This document shows positions 28,221 through 39,554 of a stretch of DNA of 64,000 bases, one piece after another. The DNA lies in assembly GCA_023630585.1 (NCBI GenBank), contig CM042568.1, forward strand, positions 4,910,516-4,974,515, read 5' to 3'. The stretch is from Cranoglanis bouderius. Lineage: Eukaryota; Chordata; Actinopteri; Siluriformes; Cranoglanididae. The notes beneath the pieces were generated by a model. The model searched no databases, was not told the DNA's origin, and saw only the letters and a list, made by a program, of their open reading frames with translations. The translations under genes and the position numbers were made by a program. Positions within the stretch are counted from its first letter, which is position 1; every line of letters starts with the position of its first letter.

Positions 28221-29400
28221 TCATCTCACAAAAAGTAGATTGCTGTTGTCTGGCTTTAATTTAATTTTTGTTTTTCGGGGGGTGTGGGGTGTGTGTGTGT
28301 GGGGGGGGGCTGATGCTCGGTTATTTAATTACTGGAGCGCAAGCTACGTGGTCGCTCTGTGTGAGCTTTGTCCCCCTTGATGCTTGTATTGTTTTTTTTT
28401 ATTTATTTATTTATTTATTTTTATTGTTTTGAATATTTGAATTTTGTTGATTTCCTTATTTTTTCAATTTTTTCAGGAGCTGGGGTCCCAAGCTGGGTGG
28501 AAGGATCTTTTTGTGATGGTGGTGCTCTTTCAACATGTGCCGTGTGACACTTTTAAAGTGTTTGCTGGTGTGATCTGAGTGCACTGTGGTGTGTTTGGAA
28601 ATGTGCTTTGGATAACTAGCTCTGGTCATCACTCATTCTGTGGGGAACCTCATCCCTGTAGTTTGGTGTAGTTTATTGTTTTCTTTGTTGTGTAAATGTT
28701 AGGTTTTATGTAAATTTGTTTTTTTGGTATTTTATTGTAGTGTTATTGGAAATAGAGAGCTGTTCTGACACTGCATAGGATTAATGAGGCTATTTAAAAG
28801 AAGTGATTTTCTTTCCTTCTTTTTGTAATGAAATTTTGTATCAATAAAGTTCTGTATTTTTATACTATACCCATGTTTCCTGCCTACTGTTTTTATAAGA
28901 GAATCGAACCTGTGTGACCTTAGTAAAAATCTTTGTGTATTGTTAACATTTCCCTGGGTGAAATTCCCATGGGTGGCGTAGTCAAATTTCTGTAAGTAAT
29001 AGCACTTGGGCTTGTGTGTAACAGCCAGCCCGCTTCGTCACACAAGCAAAAAAAATTACAAAATGGTTTTCAGAAAAACGGGACATTTTAGACAAAGAAG
29101 CAAAGGTTAGAGAAAGTGCAGTGCAAACACCCAAGTATATAATCCAGCATCTCACTCATAATTTTCTCCAGATGAGCTGGTTAACATACAACTGAGATAG
29201 TTATTTTCTTGGTTACAGAGCTACGTATAACTGATAAAATATAATTATCTGTTTTTTGTGGTGCGGTAGATATTTTGAATTTTGAACAGCAAAATCAAAC
29301 AGCGCCTAGTACAGTTGATTTTAATGTGCTTAAAATAGGACATTGTATTTACACATTGTTGTATTCCTGTGGAAGGAGTTTGGGGCCATTCCCAACATGT
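28221..29400. other. Possible LTR-type fragment, unclassified
   Basis: No gene is seen. The stretch has T- and G-rich runs (28270-28310), an AATAAAG signal near 28844 followed by a TGGTGGCGTAGTC-like motif near 28970, and an end reading AGCCCGCTTCGTCACAC near 29026. That order (polyadenylation signal, then a GGCGTAGTC phrase) recalls LTR plus primer-site regions of fish retrotransposons, but no coding domain or second LTR was found. Confidence 0.3.
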
Positions 29401-29410
29401 GGGAATGTAC

Positions 29411-29493
29411 AGGACTGTGCAAAAGTTTTAGGCACATGCAAAGAAAAGAAGAGCAAAGATGCCTTCAAAATAATGAAATTAAATGTTTCCACG

Positions 29494-29578
<85 letters not shown>

Positions 29579-30014
29579 TAAACAGTAGTATATGAAACAA
29601 AGTCAAAATTTGGTGTGACAAAAAAATACAAATTAAAATAAAAATAGTAGTCTCCGGTACAGTTTGTGTAGTTTTATGAGAAAATGAGCTGGTAAGTTTT
29701 ATTGAGCATCTTGCAGAACCAGCCACAGTTCTTCTGGAAACTTTGACTTTCACACTCGCTTCTTATTTTTGCAGCAAAACCCAGCAGCCTTCATTGTGTT
29801 TTTTTGTCTGAAAAGTGTCTCTTACGTAATATGCTGCTTTCTTTAATGACATACAGAAATTTTTCATTTAATTTTGTGCTAGAAAACTAATGTTTGGGAA
29901 TCTAAAATGTTTTTTACTGACTTGATAAAGTCATAAAGTAAAATAAAAATAACACAAACTATAACAAAGTTACAAAAACAAAAAATAGGGTGCCTAAAAC
30001 TTTTGCACAGTACT
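29411..30014. mobile_element. Tc1-like nonautonomous element with TA repeat
   Basis: Inverted ends are ACTGTGCAAAAGTTTTAGGC at about 29412 and GCCTAAAACTTTTGCACAGT at about 29993, next to TA. A second copy, in the other orientation, is nested in intron 6 of gene H (62429-63021). A (TA)n tract (29496-29573) lies inside. Confidence 0.75.
29496..29573. repeat. (AT)n microsatellite
   Basis: About 78 bp of AT dinucleotides inside the nonautonomous element. Confidence 0.95.
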
Positions 30015-30475
30015 CTATTTGTTACACCAAATTCACACTGGACACATCATGTAATCCCTTAGTTTACAGCAGACACATCTCAGCTTCCCATATAAGCTAC
30101 AGACAAGAGAAACAATAATAATTGTATTTATTTTTAACAACTTTATTAAGTATTCAGTTATTATAGAATATTTCACTTGATCAGAGTCTGATCTGAGTAT
30201 GATTATTGTGTAATTCATCAGGTCCAATAAAAAATGTGAATTAATGAGCAAGAAATGTTTTTAATCCATCAAAGGCCTAAGAATGACTTGTGCTGAATGT
30301 GCTTTAATCATGAAGAAATTGTTAATGCTGAATCATGACAATGTAGAACCACAGAAAATCTGAGATCAACATAGAGTGAACTATAATACAATAGAACAGA
30401 AGATTAAGAGTGTTAAATCAGCATTTAAGCATATGATTAAGAGTGACTGACAAATCAGCTTTTAAACTGTGATGT

Positions 30476-30507
<32 letters not shown>

Positions 30508-30999
30508 AACTTTTTTCGAAAAAATAAGATGAGTGAGCTTGCTCCACAATTAGAAATAAGATATGAGGAACTAATTGTGGTGAGAGGTCAGGGTGTGACT
30601 AATATTAATTATTATTAATTATTATTAATATAATTAATTGCCTGTATTAATCAGATGATCTGCAGACGTCTCGGCTTTGTTGTATTTTCAATAAAGTCAG
30701 ATCTTTCTGGCATCTTAAACCCCTTGACTTTGAAGTTGTTGTTTTTTTTACCTTTGGTTGAAGAGATTTTCCACCACATTATCAATTATGAGTAGGCGAA
30801 TTTCCATTTCTATCTTTTTGTTTGTCTGTTTTGAGTTGTAAGTGCGATATGAATTGTTTTTAATGCTTATTGAAATAAACCTAGTTTAATATACAGTTTG
30901 TATATTTGCCTAGTGACTGTAGTGCCATAATGCCTTGATCCCTATGGTAAGTGTGAGAATTATTATGTTTAGATGTAAACCTATTGCCTAATAGGGAGC
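30015..30999. other. AT-rich intergenic stretch, no gene recognised
   Basis: It contains an AAAT run near 30482 and alternating TTAATTATTA near 30605. No lectin exon, transposase or RNA gene could be recognised. Confidence 0.4.
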
Positions 31000-31770
31000 A
31001 CTGTTGGCATGAATGACCCAGTACAGAATGACTCCTCACTTGTTGCTATCTATGAATCTCATTTCAGTTAGTCTTAGTCATCTTACCAAGACCAGTTTGT
31101 TTCAGTTGTTTGCAACAGAAGCTTTTTGCTACTTGTATTATAATGCATGATACTTCAACCAACAAAAGACAATTTTAAACTCTTTTGGAATGTTATGGGA
31201 TAAACCCCACATTAGTAAACAGCTCAAGAAGACCATGTAAAATTCTAAACAATAACTAGGACATGGAAATAGGAGTGTAACGATACATAAAACTAATTTG
31301 ATACAATGCATTGCCTGAATATCAGTCTTAGTTTTCTATTTTAAATTGACTAAGACATTATAAAAGTACAATAACTGAAACTTACCAATGACAGTGTTAA
31401 GTGTTTGTGTGAGCCATTCAGACTCTATTGAGCAGTGTATATTTTTTTATTTTTTTTTTTAAGCTGTGCATTAGAATTAAAATAAACATGGCTAATTAAA
31501 CATTAGTGCTCTGGACAGTCTTTCACTGGTGTGATTCTAAAGGAGGCCTGGCCGAAGCACGTGGTTTATATCTGCAGTTATGAAGTGCATATATCACTAT
31601 TTCCTTTGAAATGGGCTGAATCAGGTGGGAAAAGCTGACTAAATGCAGCAGAGATGTGTGCACGCATGCGTGTGTGAGTGTTTTACTTCATTATTTCGTG
31701 TAGTTGCCTCGGCTCAAAAATAGAATATGATATTCCATCATTTTACACCCCTAATAAATACCACTGTATA
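31000..31770 (+). repeat. Diverged third copy of the lectin 3' flank
   Basis: Blocks such as CTTCAACCAACAAAAGA, AAACAGCTCAAGAAGACC and ATAGAATATGATAT..AT.ATTTTAC match 11130-11590 in the same order and orientation, with clear divergence. A lectin gene in plus orientation may once have lain upstream, but I found no exons there. Confidence 0.6.
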
Positions 31771-32084
31771 TGATTGATTGATTGATTGATTTTACTGTTA
31801 CATGTACACAGGGGTTAGACAGACCAAGAAGGGGAAACAACAACAAGGAAAAACGAGATGAAACAAAACAAAACAGACAAATAACAAAGAAAGGATCACA
31901 GCAGCATAATGCAAAAAATCATGCAGATACAGAATCATGCAAAAAATTCAAGAGTTTCAGTTAGTGATACCATCAAACATCAGAATGATGAAAAAAATGT
32001 GACATTTTCCCCCCAATCTGTATTTATGTATATATGTACACCTGCTCATTTATGCAGCGCTTCAGTTAATGTTCACATCAAACA

Positions 32085-32535
32085 TCAGCTTGGGGAAAAC
32101 TGTGATCTCTGTGACTTTAACCGTGGCATGGCTGTTGGTGTCAGCTTGGCTGGTTTGAGTGTTTCAGAAACTGGTGACCTCCTGGAATTTTCACACACAA
32201 CAGTCTCGAGAGTTTACACAGAACTGTACGAAAAACAAAAAATATCATGTGAGCGGCGGGTCTGCAGACTGAAACAACTTGCTGATGACAGAGATCATGA
32301 GAAGAATGACCAGACTGGTCTAAGCTGACAGGAAAGATATAGTATCTCAAATAAGCTCTCTGTACAACCATGGTGAGCAGAAAAGCATCTCAGAATGCAC
32401 CACATATCAGACTTTGAGGTGGATGGGATACAACATCAGGTTCCACTCCTAAAAGCCAAGAACAAGAATCTGAGGCTATCATGGGCACAGACTCACCAAC
32501 ACTGGATAGTCAAAGACTGGAAACAGACCAGGTGA
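32085..32535 (+). mobile_element. Tc1-like transposase relic
   Basis: A 5' helix-turn-helix-like part reads GMAVGVSLAGLSVSETGDLL and SHTTVSRVYTE (about 32128-32220), followed in shifting frames by remnants up to about 32530 (HHISDFEVDG, WAQTHQHW). Terminal repeats were not identified. Inactive. Confidence 0.6.
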
Positions 32536-32979
32536 TTATTTTTCTCTAATGTTCAACTGTCCAGTTTGCAATCAAATTGTAATATGTAAGAAAATTATTT
32601 CTGGAGTTCATTGTTATTAGAAGGTCCCAAGTATGTCAGCAATGGGGACCAAGTGTCTAAATATGATTTGTTCCTGGTTTTAATGGCTTCTGTGAGTTTT
32701 TCTAATGTTGAATGGTCTGTTAAATGTATACTCTACACTGTATATAATTTAACTACCTTGTACTTCTTCTGCAATCTGCAGCTTTAAAAAGTCCTTATAA
32801 AACAGATTATAACAGCATGGTCACTAGCACTAGAATTATTATATAGAGTGACTTTCCTACAGAAAACAATGGGAATGTAATGGCTACTAGAGTTAAAATG
32901 ATTCAGCTCTTTAGCTATTTAAGGGTGACTAAAAAAAGTAGTTAAAGTAGTTTTAGTTAAAAAAAAAAACTACATGATT

Positions 32980-33310
32980 TGTAGTCAATCCCCCCAGGAT
33001 TTTGCAGTCACAGAAATTAATGCAAAAACAAGGAAACACTGCAATATTTTTCAAAATTACCATAGATTTTCTGCATTTTTGGGCCAAGACGCGTCATGTG
33101 ACGTCATCACAATGCACATTCAGCCAAAGCCCCCTTCGATTCATGTACGTTGAACATGAGTACAGCTAAAAGGTCTCATTAACCAACAAACATCATTGAG
33201 AAATTTCGTGCAATTGCAATTTCGCCAATTCAAGTAGTTTCTGCAAAAAAAGTGAAAAAAAAAAGTTTTAATCTCTCGACAAATCAAACATCTTGCTATC
33301 TAAAGAACAA
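32980..33310. repeat. Probable dispersed repeat
   Basis: No gene seen. It holds a GACGCGTCATGTGACGTCATCAC stretch (33090-33112) within AT-rich sequence, a wording I associate with dispersed fish repeats. Family and borders are uncertain. Confidence 0.35.
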
Positions 33311-33500
33311 GAGCTGACAACAAGTGTTCTGCAATCCCGTGTCAGGCGACGGAAACGGTGAGTCTTTATCGTGAAACAAAAAAAAAAAAGTCCAAAAACA
33401 TTAAACAGAATGGGCAAAAGATAAAGACATAAACCAAATAATCAGAACTGTAATCATTCCATTGGCATCCTTCAGTCTTGGAAGACTATGGAGTTGCGCT

Positions 33501-33878
33501 CTAGATGTTTATTCTGGTACAGCGTCGAGTGTGGCTGGCCAGTCCAATGCAGGAATGACAGTCCCTGTGGCAGAGGGCACAGATGAAGTATGATGCTGGT
33601 CCGTCTGCCTGGGCTGCAGCCTTTCTTCTCATTCTCTTTTCTTTGTGCTGCTGAGCCAGTGTCTCTTCGAACTTGGAGAGACCTTTCTGCACAGTCTGTC
33701 TCCATTCTGACCGTTCGAGGGCTATTGCTTCCCAGTTGTTTTGGTCAATATTCAAGGCTTTTAGGTCCCTCTTGCACACATCTTTGAATCGCAGCTGTGG
33801 TCTGCCTATGGGACATTTTCCCTGCACAAGTTCTCCGTAGAGGAGGTCTTTAGGGATCCGTCCGTCGTCCATGCGCAC
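33501..33878 (-). pseudogene. LINE C-terminal fragment with zinc-finger-like motif
   Basis: This frame continues the LINE polyprotein after frame damage around 33880-34000: RMDDGRIPKDLLYGEL, then RPQLRFKDVCKRDLK, ending in CALCHRDCHSCIGLASHTRR, a Cys/His cluster that closes many proteins of this LINE type. In an intact element it would be fused to the upstream frame. Confidence 0.75.
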
Positions 33879-33994
33879 GACATGGCCGAGTCAGCGCATA
33901 CGTCTCTGTTTCAGCAGCGTGTACATGCTGGTGCATCCAGCTCTTTCCAGGATAGTGTTGTTTGGGACCTTGTCCTGCCAGGTGATGTTCAGAA

Positions 33995-36736
33995 TCAGAG
34001 GCTATGCATGTGAAAAGCATTGAGCTTTCGCTCTTGTCGGGCATGCAAAGTCCAGGACTTGCTGCCATACAGGAGGGTGCTCACGACGCAGGCTCTGTAG
34101 ATCTGGACCTTTGTGTGCTCAGTCAGCTTGCTGTTGTTCCATGCTTTCTTTGTCAGTCTGGTCATGGTGGTAGCTGCCATGACGATGCGCTTGTTGAGCT
34201 CTGTGTCAAGTAAGAGGGTGTCTGAGATAGTTGAGCCCAGATAAACGAAGTCATGGACGACATCCAGTTCATGGTCATTGATGCTGATGGCTGGGGGAGA
34301 GTCAACATCCTGTCCCATGACCTGTGTTTTCTTCAAGCTAATGGTAAGCCTGAGGTCTTGGCAGGCATCGCTGAAGCGAGTCATGAGCTGCTGTAGGTCC
34401 TCGGCTGAGTGGGCGGTTACTGCTGCGTCGTCTGCAAAGAGGAAGTCATGCAGGCACCTCAGCTGGACTTTAGTCTTGGCTTTTAGTCTGGAGAGGTTGA
34501 AGAGCTTTCCGTCTGTCCTGGTTCGGAGGTATATACCTTCAGCTGCAGTACCAAATGCGTGTTTCAGCATCACAGCAAAGAAGATTCCAAACAGGGTGGG
34601 AGCCAGGACGCAAACCTGTTTCACTCCGCTCTGTATGTTGAAGGCAGCTGATGTTGAGCTGTCAAAGAAGACAGTGCCTTTCATGTTTTCGTGGAAGGAT
34701 CTGATGATGCTGAGAAGTTTGGGTGGACATCCGATCTTGGGAAGGATTTTGAAGAGGCCATCCCTACAGACCAGATCGAAAGCCTTTGTGAGGTCTATGA
34801 AGGCAACAAAGAGTGGCTGCCTTTGCTCCATACATTTCTCCTGAAGTTGTTTGAGGGAGAAGATCATGTCTATAGTGGATCTGTTGGCACGGAAACCGCA
34901 CTGCGATTCAGGGTAGACTTGCTCTGCAAGTACTTGGAGCCTCTCCAGTACTACTCGTGCAAAGACTTTCCCAACAATACTGAGGAGGGATATGCCGCGA
35001 TAATTATTGCAATCACTTCTGTCACCTTTGTTTTTGTACAGTGTGACGACGTTAGCATCCCTCATGTCTTGTAGTACTTTGCCTTCACTCCAACAGAGGC
35101 AGAGGATTTCATGCAACTCGGTGATGAGTGTCCCTTTGCAGCACTTCAGTACTTTTGCATGAATACCGTCTTTCCCTGGTGCCTCGCCAGAGGCAAGAGA
35201 GTCCAGGGCTTCTCTGAGTTCATCTATGGTTGGTTCTCTGTCAAGCTCTTCCAGCTCTGCTAGGCACTCTATGGCATTCAGGGCGTCTTCTGTGACTACA
35301 TTTTCCCTTGCATATAGCTCAGTGTAGTGTTCTACCCAGCGCTCCATCTGTTGTTCTCTGTCTTGAATCACCTCCCCTATAGCTGACTTCAAAGGGGCAG
35401 TTTTCTTTTGCGTTGGGCCCAATGCCTGCTTGATGCCATCATACATCGCCTTGATGTTGCCTGTGTCAGCTGCGATCTGAATCTGGGAGCAGAGCTGAAG
35501 CCAATAGTCGTTGGCGCATTGCCTGGCACACTGCTGGACTTTGCTGCGAGCAGCACGGAGAACCTGGAGGTTCTGCTCACTGGGATTGGTTTTGTATGCT
35601 GTCAAGGCGTTTCTCTTGGCCTTGATGACTGGTGTCATTTCTTCTGAGTGGGCTACGAACCAATCAGCTGACTTGCTGGTCTTTTTGCCAAAGGTGGACA
35701 TGGCGGCATTGTATACAGCATCTCTGAAGTGTTCCCATCGGTCTTGGGCATTTGCAGTGGGTGGGCCAGGGAGAGAATCCTCCAGCACACGCGCAAACTC
35801 CTCCACTTTTCTTTGATCGCGTGTTTTGCTGGTGTCGATGTGAGGTCGGCCCACCTTTCTCGAATGGTGCAGTCTCTTCGCGCGGAGCTTCACATTGCTG
35901 CACACCAAAGAGTGGTCAGTGTCACAATCGGCGCTCTGGTAGCTGCGAGTGATCTTAATGCTGGAAAGGTTGACACGTCTGGTGAGGATCAGGTCGAGCT
36001 GATGCCAGTGTTTGGATCGCGGGTGTCTCCAGGAGACTCGATGTTGAGGCTTCATGTTGAAGAAGGTGTTACTGACACACAACCCATGATGGCAGCAGAG
36101 CTCTAGCAGGCGCTGGCCATTCTCATTTACTTTCCCAGTGTCGAACTGACCCAAGCAGGTGGGCCAGGAGTTGTGATCGACATCTACTCTGCCGTTGAAA
36201 TCGCCGGCGATAAACAGTAGCTCTCTGTCAGGAATTCTCCTTATAGCAGCACTGAGGTCGTCATAAAACTTGTCTTTTGCTTCTGCTGTGGATGCCAAAG
36301 TTGGTGTGTAGGCGCTAATTAGACTGACTGGTCCTGAGGATGTTTGGAGTCGGAGAGACAGGATTCGCTCTGTTCCTTCTGCTGGTGGGGTTATGGACCC
36401 CAATAATCTGTTTCTAACTGCGAATCCCATGCCGTGTTCTCTGACCTCGTCTGATGGTTTGCCCTGCCAGAATAGGGTGAAGTCTCTCTCCCTTACAGAT
36501 CCTGTTTCTGGGAGCCTGGTTTCTTGAAGGGCGACGATGTCCATCTGCAGTCTCCTCAGTTCTCTGTCAATGACGGCTGTCTTGTGAGCATCATTTACTT
36601 CCTGCAGGTCGTCAGAAAAGCCTGGTGTCATTGTCCTTATGTTCCATGTGCCCAATTTCAGGGCGGGAGTTTTCATTTTTCTATTGCTTGGTGCACAGTT
36701 GTCGATCCGCTTGTCGGTTTTCACCCTAAACCCCAC
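33995..36736 (-). CDS. LINE endonuclease / reverse transcriptase, 913 codons, C-terminally interrupted
   Basis: The N-terminal 250 residues are an apurinic-type endonuclease: LGTWNIRTM, ALQETRLPE, AGDFNGRVD and DTDHSLVC carry the expected acidic and histidine positions. A linker follows, then reverse transcriptase: NYRGISLLS, FIDLTKAFD, and FADDAAV as the catalytic acidic box. The frame stops soon after HARQERKLNAFHMHSL because of an indel or nonsense change; the C-terminus is at 33501-33878. GVKQVCVLAP has Val where Gly is usual, which may weaken the enzyme. The first Met may not be the true start. I do not assign the clade with certainty (RTE- or CFDP2-like by wording). Confidence 0.85.
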   Translation of the reverse strand: MGFRVKTDKRIDNCAPSNRKMKTPALKLGTWNIRTMTPGFSDDLQEVNDAHKTAVIDRELRRLQMDIVALQETRLPETGSVRERDFTLFWQGKPSDEVREHGMGFAVRNRLLGSITPPAEGTERILSLRLQTSSGPVSLISAYTPTLASTAEAKDKFYDDLSAAIRRIPDRELLFIAGDFNGRVDVDHNSWPTCLGQFDTGKVNENGQRLLELCCHHGLCVSNTFFNMKPQHRVSWRHPRSKHWHQLDLILTRRVNLSSIKITRSYQSADCDTDHSLVCSNVKLRAKRLHHSRKVGRPHIDTSKTRDQRKVEEFARVLEDSLPGPPTANAQDRWEHFRDAVYNAAMSTFGKKTSKSADWFVAHSEEMTPVIKAKRNALTAYKTNPSEQNLQVLRAARSKVQQCARQCANDYWLQLCSQIQIAADTGNIKAMYDGIKQALGPTQKKTAPLKSAIGEVIQDREQQMERWVEHYTELYARENVVTEDALNAIECLAELEELDREPTIDELREALDSLASGEAPGKDGIHAKVLKCCKGTLITELHEILCLCWSEGKVLQDMRDANVVTLYKNKGDRSDCNNYRGISLLSIVGKVFARVVLERLQVLAEQVYPESQCGFRANRSTIDMIFSLKQLQEKCMEQRQPLFVAFIDLTKAFDLVCRDGLFKILPKIGCPPKLLSIIRSFHENMKGTVFFDSSTSAAFNIQSGVKQVCVLAPTLFGIFFAVMLKHAFGTAAEGIYLRTRTDGKLFNLSRLKAKTKVQLRCLHDFLFADDAAVTAHSAEDLQQLMTRFSDACQDLRLTISLKKTQVMGQDVDSPPAISINDHELDVVHDFVYLGSTISDTLLLDTELNKRIVMAATTMTRLTKKAWNNSKLTEHTKVQIYRACVVSTLLYGSKSWTLHARQERKLNAFHMHSL

Positions 36737-37493
36737 GCACCCAGTGGGGCTAACGGACTGTGGCGGGGCAGAACCTTACTGGCTGGGGACTGCCCAGCTT
36801 AAGGCGGGCGGTAGCTGCCCAGTGGGATACGATGACCTCTCCCACCGTCAGAAGCAGCCCCTGGCATCTGACTCTACGCCAGTTGAGTATGCAGACTTAT
36901 AACCGGTAGACTGCTACTTCCCGTGTTTTGTCGATGCTGCAAAGCGAAGCTGGAGTGACCTCTCCAGAGCGCAAAGCCTGGTTAAGTAAGTATGGAGGGT
37001 AAGCTGTTACCCATGCAGCAGACCCCCCCCTCTCCACGTCGCTGGAATGGTCTATTGGAAAGGCAAGTGCCGATACACATGGTTCCAGTGCCATCGCAGG
37101 AGTTGCCAGAGCGTTGCTGTATACAGCCTCGGACTGCCTTCGGGACTCCAGCTCCGGATTTTTCCTCAAGGTTGACTCCCGAAGCCTTTCCTATGAGTGG
37201 GTATAGCCGCAAGGCAGCGGAGGTTTGAAATCAGAGTTTTCCTTCTCCTAGATGAGCTGTCTTCCCAGACTAATGAGCCCCATCTACCCAAAGCACTGGT
37301 TTTCAGGCACCATGTAACCCGCTTTCGCCCCCTCTCCTATCAGTAGTAGCAGTTCCGCCGGGCTTATATCTAAGCCACACGAGCAGGCTAGGAGCTGGAC
37401 TTAGTTGTCAGAGGCTGTTGGAGATATGCGCCATGAGGGGCATTTCGTAGACAATGGGAGCTTGTCCCCATTGCCACCCCTCGGCTATGACAA

Positions 37494-37588
37494 CCTTGGA
37501 ACCTGTAATCATAACCAGATGATTACAGGTTCCAAGGATTACAATATGATTGCATATTATTCTGGTTATGTAATCATAACCAGAATAA
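37494..37588. repeat. Two adjacent palindromes sharing a 14-base core
   Basis: Palindrome 1: arms 37494-37511 and 37520-37537 (18 bp, perfect) around TAACCAGA. Palindrome 2: arms 37557-37570 and 37575-37588 (14 bp, perfect) around TAAT. The phrase TAATCATAACCAGA occurs in both. They lie just beyond the 5' end of the LINE. Confidence 0.9.
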
Positions 37589-37599
37589 TAAGGCTACAG

Positions 37600-38040
37600 G
37601 TACAGGACACTGAGCATATACAGTACTTCACAAAGTGCATAGTTGAAGTGAGTCCTTAAATACTGTGGAGAGTGATTGAGTAATTGAGTCCAGATGTGTG
37701 CAATCAGATTGACTTATTTATTTTTACTTCTGATAGCCCAGTCAGACCACAAGGGAGTTTTGTTCTGCTGCTTTGATGGGCATTAACTCCTTACTTGAAC
37801 AATAGTGACTATAAATCTCAATTCATAACAGACTTTTTGTAATTTTTCTTTTTAAATTTAATGTTGGCTCTGTGAAAGACCTCAGGATATTATGGAATCC
37901 TATTAAGGCATTTATAAAGAGTAATACTATATGATTTTGTTCTATTCTATGCATGGTTAATTATCTCAGATTACAAAATCTTGAGGCAGACATCAGAAAT
38001 TTGGACTCTACTTGATAGTAAAATTTCACAGAATAGGTTG
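37600..38040. other. AT-rich flank upstream of pseudogene E
   Basis: No gene is seen. Near 38045 a GATTAGAT/GTAAGTG phrase matches the end of the non-coding exon 1 of the lectin genes, but no TATATAAG is found upstream. Confidence 0.4.
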
Positions 38041-38130
38041 CCCTAGTCTGATTAGATGTAAGTGAAATTTTCATGAGGTATAAAATATTAAATTCTTATT
38101 TCATTAACACACATCATGCTTTTCTTGTAG

Positions 38131-38475
38131 TGCATGAACTATAGCCCATCAGACTGAAGTGGTTTTACTTCTTATTCTTGCCACAGCAGTAACAACCTTT
38201 GGTAAGATTCTTAGCTCTATTAAGCAGGATACTAAAAGTAACACACTTTGAGGAGTATGGGCACTTCAAAAATTCATCTAAAGTGATATTACAGTTAGGA
38301 TATAGCTGTTTGGTTTCATTTTTGTACATTTAAAAAAAAGCATATTATTAGTGAAAATATGATTTGCTTCTTATCAAATCTTATAGAATAGTAGAATAGT
38401 CACTGCAACCACCAGCACTAACATTTTTCTGTCTTCTTTTGGTTTCTAGTAGCTGATTTACTCTTTTTTTATTCC
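38131..38475 (+). pseudogene. Pseudogene E: 5' remnant of a C-type lectin gene
   Basis: The signal-peptide exon is recognisable at 38131-38201 (after TTCTTGTAG, ending before GTAAGA), but the ATG has become ATA and about 9 bases before it are lost. Translation would otherwise give RQTEVV-like sequence. A decayed 27-nt exon follows CTAG at about 38449 (TAGCTGATTTAC, with an in-frame stop). CTLD exons are absent: a Tc1 relic, a TA microsatellite and another Tc1 take their place. Intron 2 resembles that of B/D. Confidence 0.75.
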
Positions 38476-38599
38476 AGTACTATTTTACTGACATTTTAAA
38501 AATTTACTGAAGTTATAAGCATACAGAGTAACTCAGGTTACATGGTGGTTATTCTTTAATGAGGTGTGACAACAAACATATGTTGACGTCACAAGCTAA

Positions 38600-39085
38600 T
38601 ACACTATATTGCTAATAGTATGTGGACACCCGACCATCACATCCATGTATGGTTTTTTCCCAAACTGTTTCCACAAAGTTGGAAGCACATAATTGTATAG
38701 AATGTCTTTGTATGCTGTAGTATTACAATTTCCCTTCACTGGAACTAAGAGGCCCAAACCTGTTCCAGCATGACAATGCCCATGTGTACAAAGTGAGCTC
38801 CATGAAGACATAGTTTGCCAAAGTTGAAGTTGGAAAAATTCAAGGGGCCTGCAGAGAACCCTGACCTCAACACCACTGCACCCCAGGCCTCCTTGCCTGA
38901 CACCAGTGCCTGGTCTCACTAATTCTCTTGTTGCTGAATAGACAAAACCCCATACCCAGGCTCCAAAATCTACTGGAAAGCCTTCCTAAAATAATCAAGG
39001 TTATTATAACAACAAATAATAAATGGGATGTTCAAAAGGGGTGTGATGGTCAGGTGTCCACAATCCTTTGGCCATATAGTGTATA
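38600..39085 (+). mobile_element. Internally deleted Tc1-like element in pseudogene E
   Basis: Ends ACACTATATTGCTAATAGTA and TTTGGCCATATAGTGTA are inverted relative to each other. The interior has the same truncated transposase C-terminus as 15329-15791. Its position, in the intron after the 27-nt exon, matches genes B and D. Confidence 0.7.
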
Positions 39086-39303
39086 ATCTGGCCACAAGTT
39101 AATTGAGGCCAAGTGTTAATACTTCAAGGACTCATACTAAGCACCTCATGACCAGTTAGATATTTGGTGGAATAAGTGAATTTCCCTTAAACTGACACAG
39201 GCTAATGGTGGATCTATTTCGCAATGCCATTGACTCCAGTATAACTCATTTCAAGAAGTAAAGCGTATTATCATTAGTCATTTCCATGCTTAGCTTTCGG
39301 AGG

Positions 39304-39406
<103 letters not shown>

Positions 39407-39554
39407 GCTTAGGTTACCAAAAACTGAAAAATAATGTACATTTCAGAGTTATACAAAAAGGTCTTTTTCAGGGAACAAGTAATGGGTTAACAACTTACAT
39501 ATGTTCTGGAGCAATGGAATAAATTAAGCCTTGAAAATTGATGCTAACGATTCC

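Larger units (their letters stand above)
33450..37490 (-). mobile_element. Near full-length APE-type LINE
   Basis: It runs on the minus strand from a GC-rich 5' region (about 37490-36740) through a long endonuclease/reverse transcriptase frame (36736-33995) to a C-terminal zinc-finger part (33878-33501) and a 3' end near 33450. The composition differs sharply from the AT-rich surroundings, consistent with recent insertion. Two palindromes lie just outside the 5' end (37494-37588). Confidence 0.85.

Noticed and set aside
34278..35074. Plus-strand frames opposite the LINE (188 and 127 codons)
   Set aside because: They are antisense shadows of the LINE reverse transcriptase frame.
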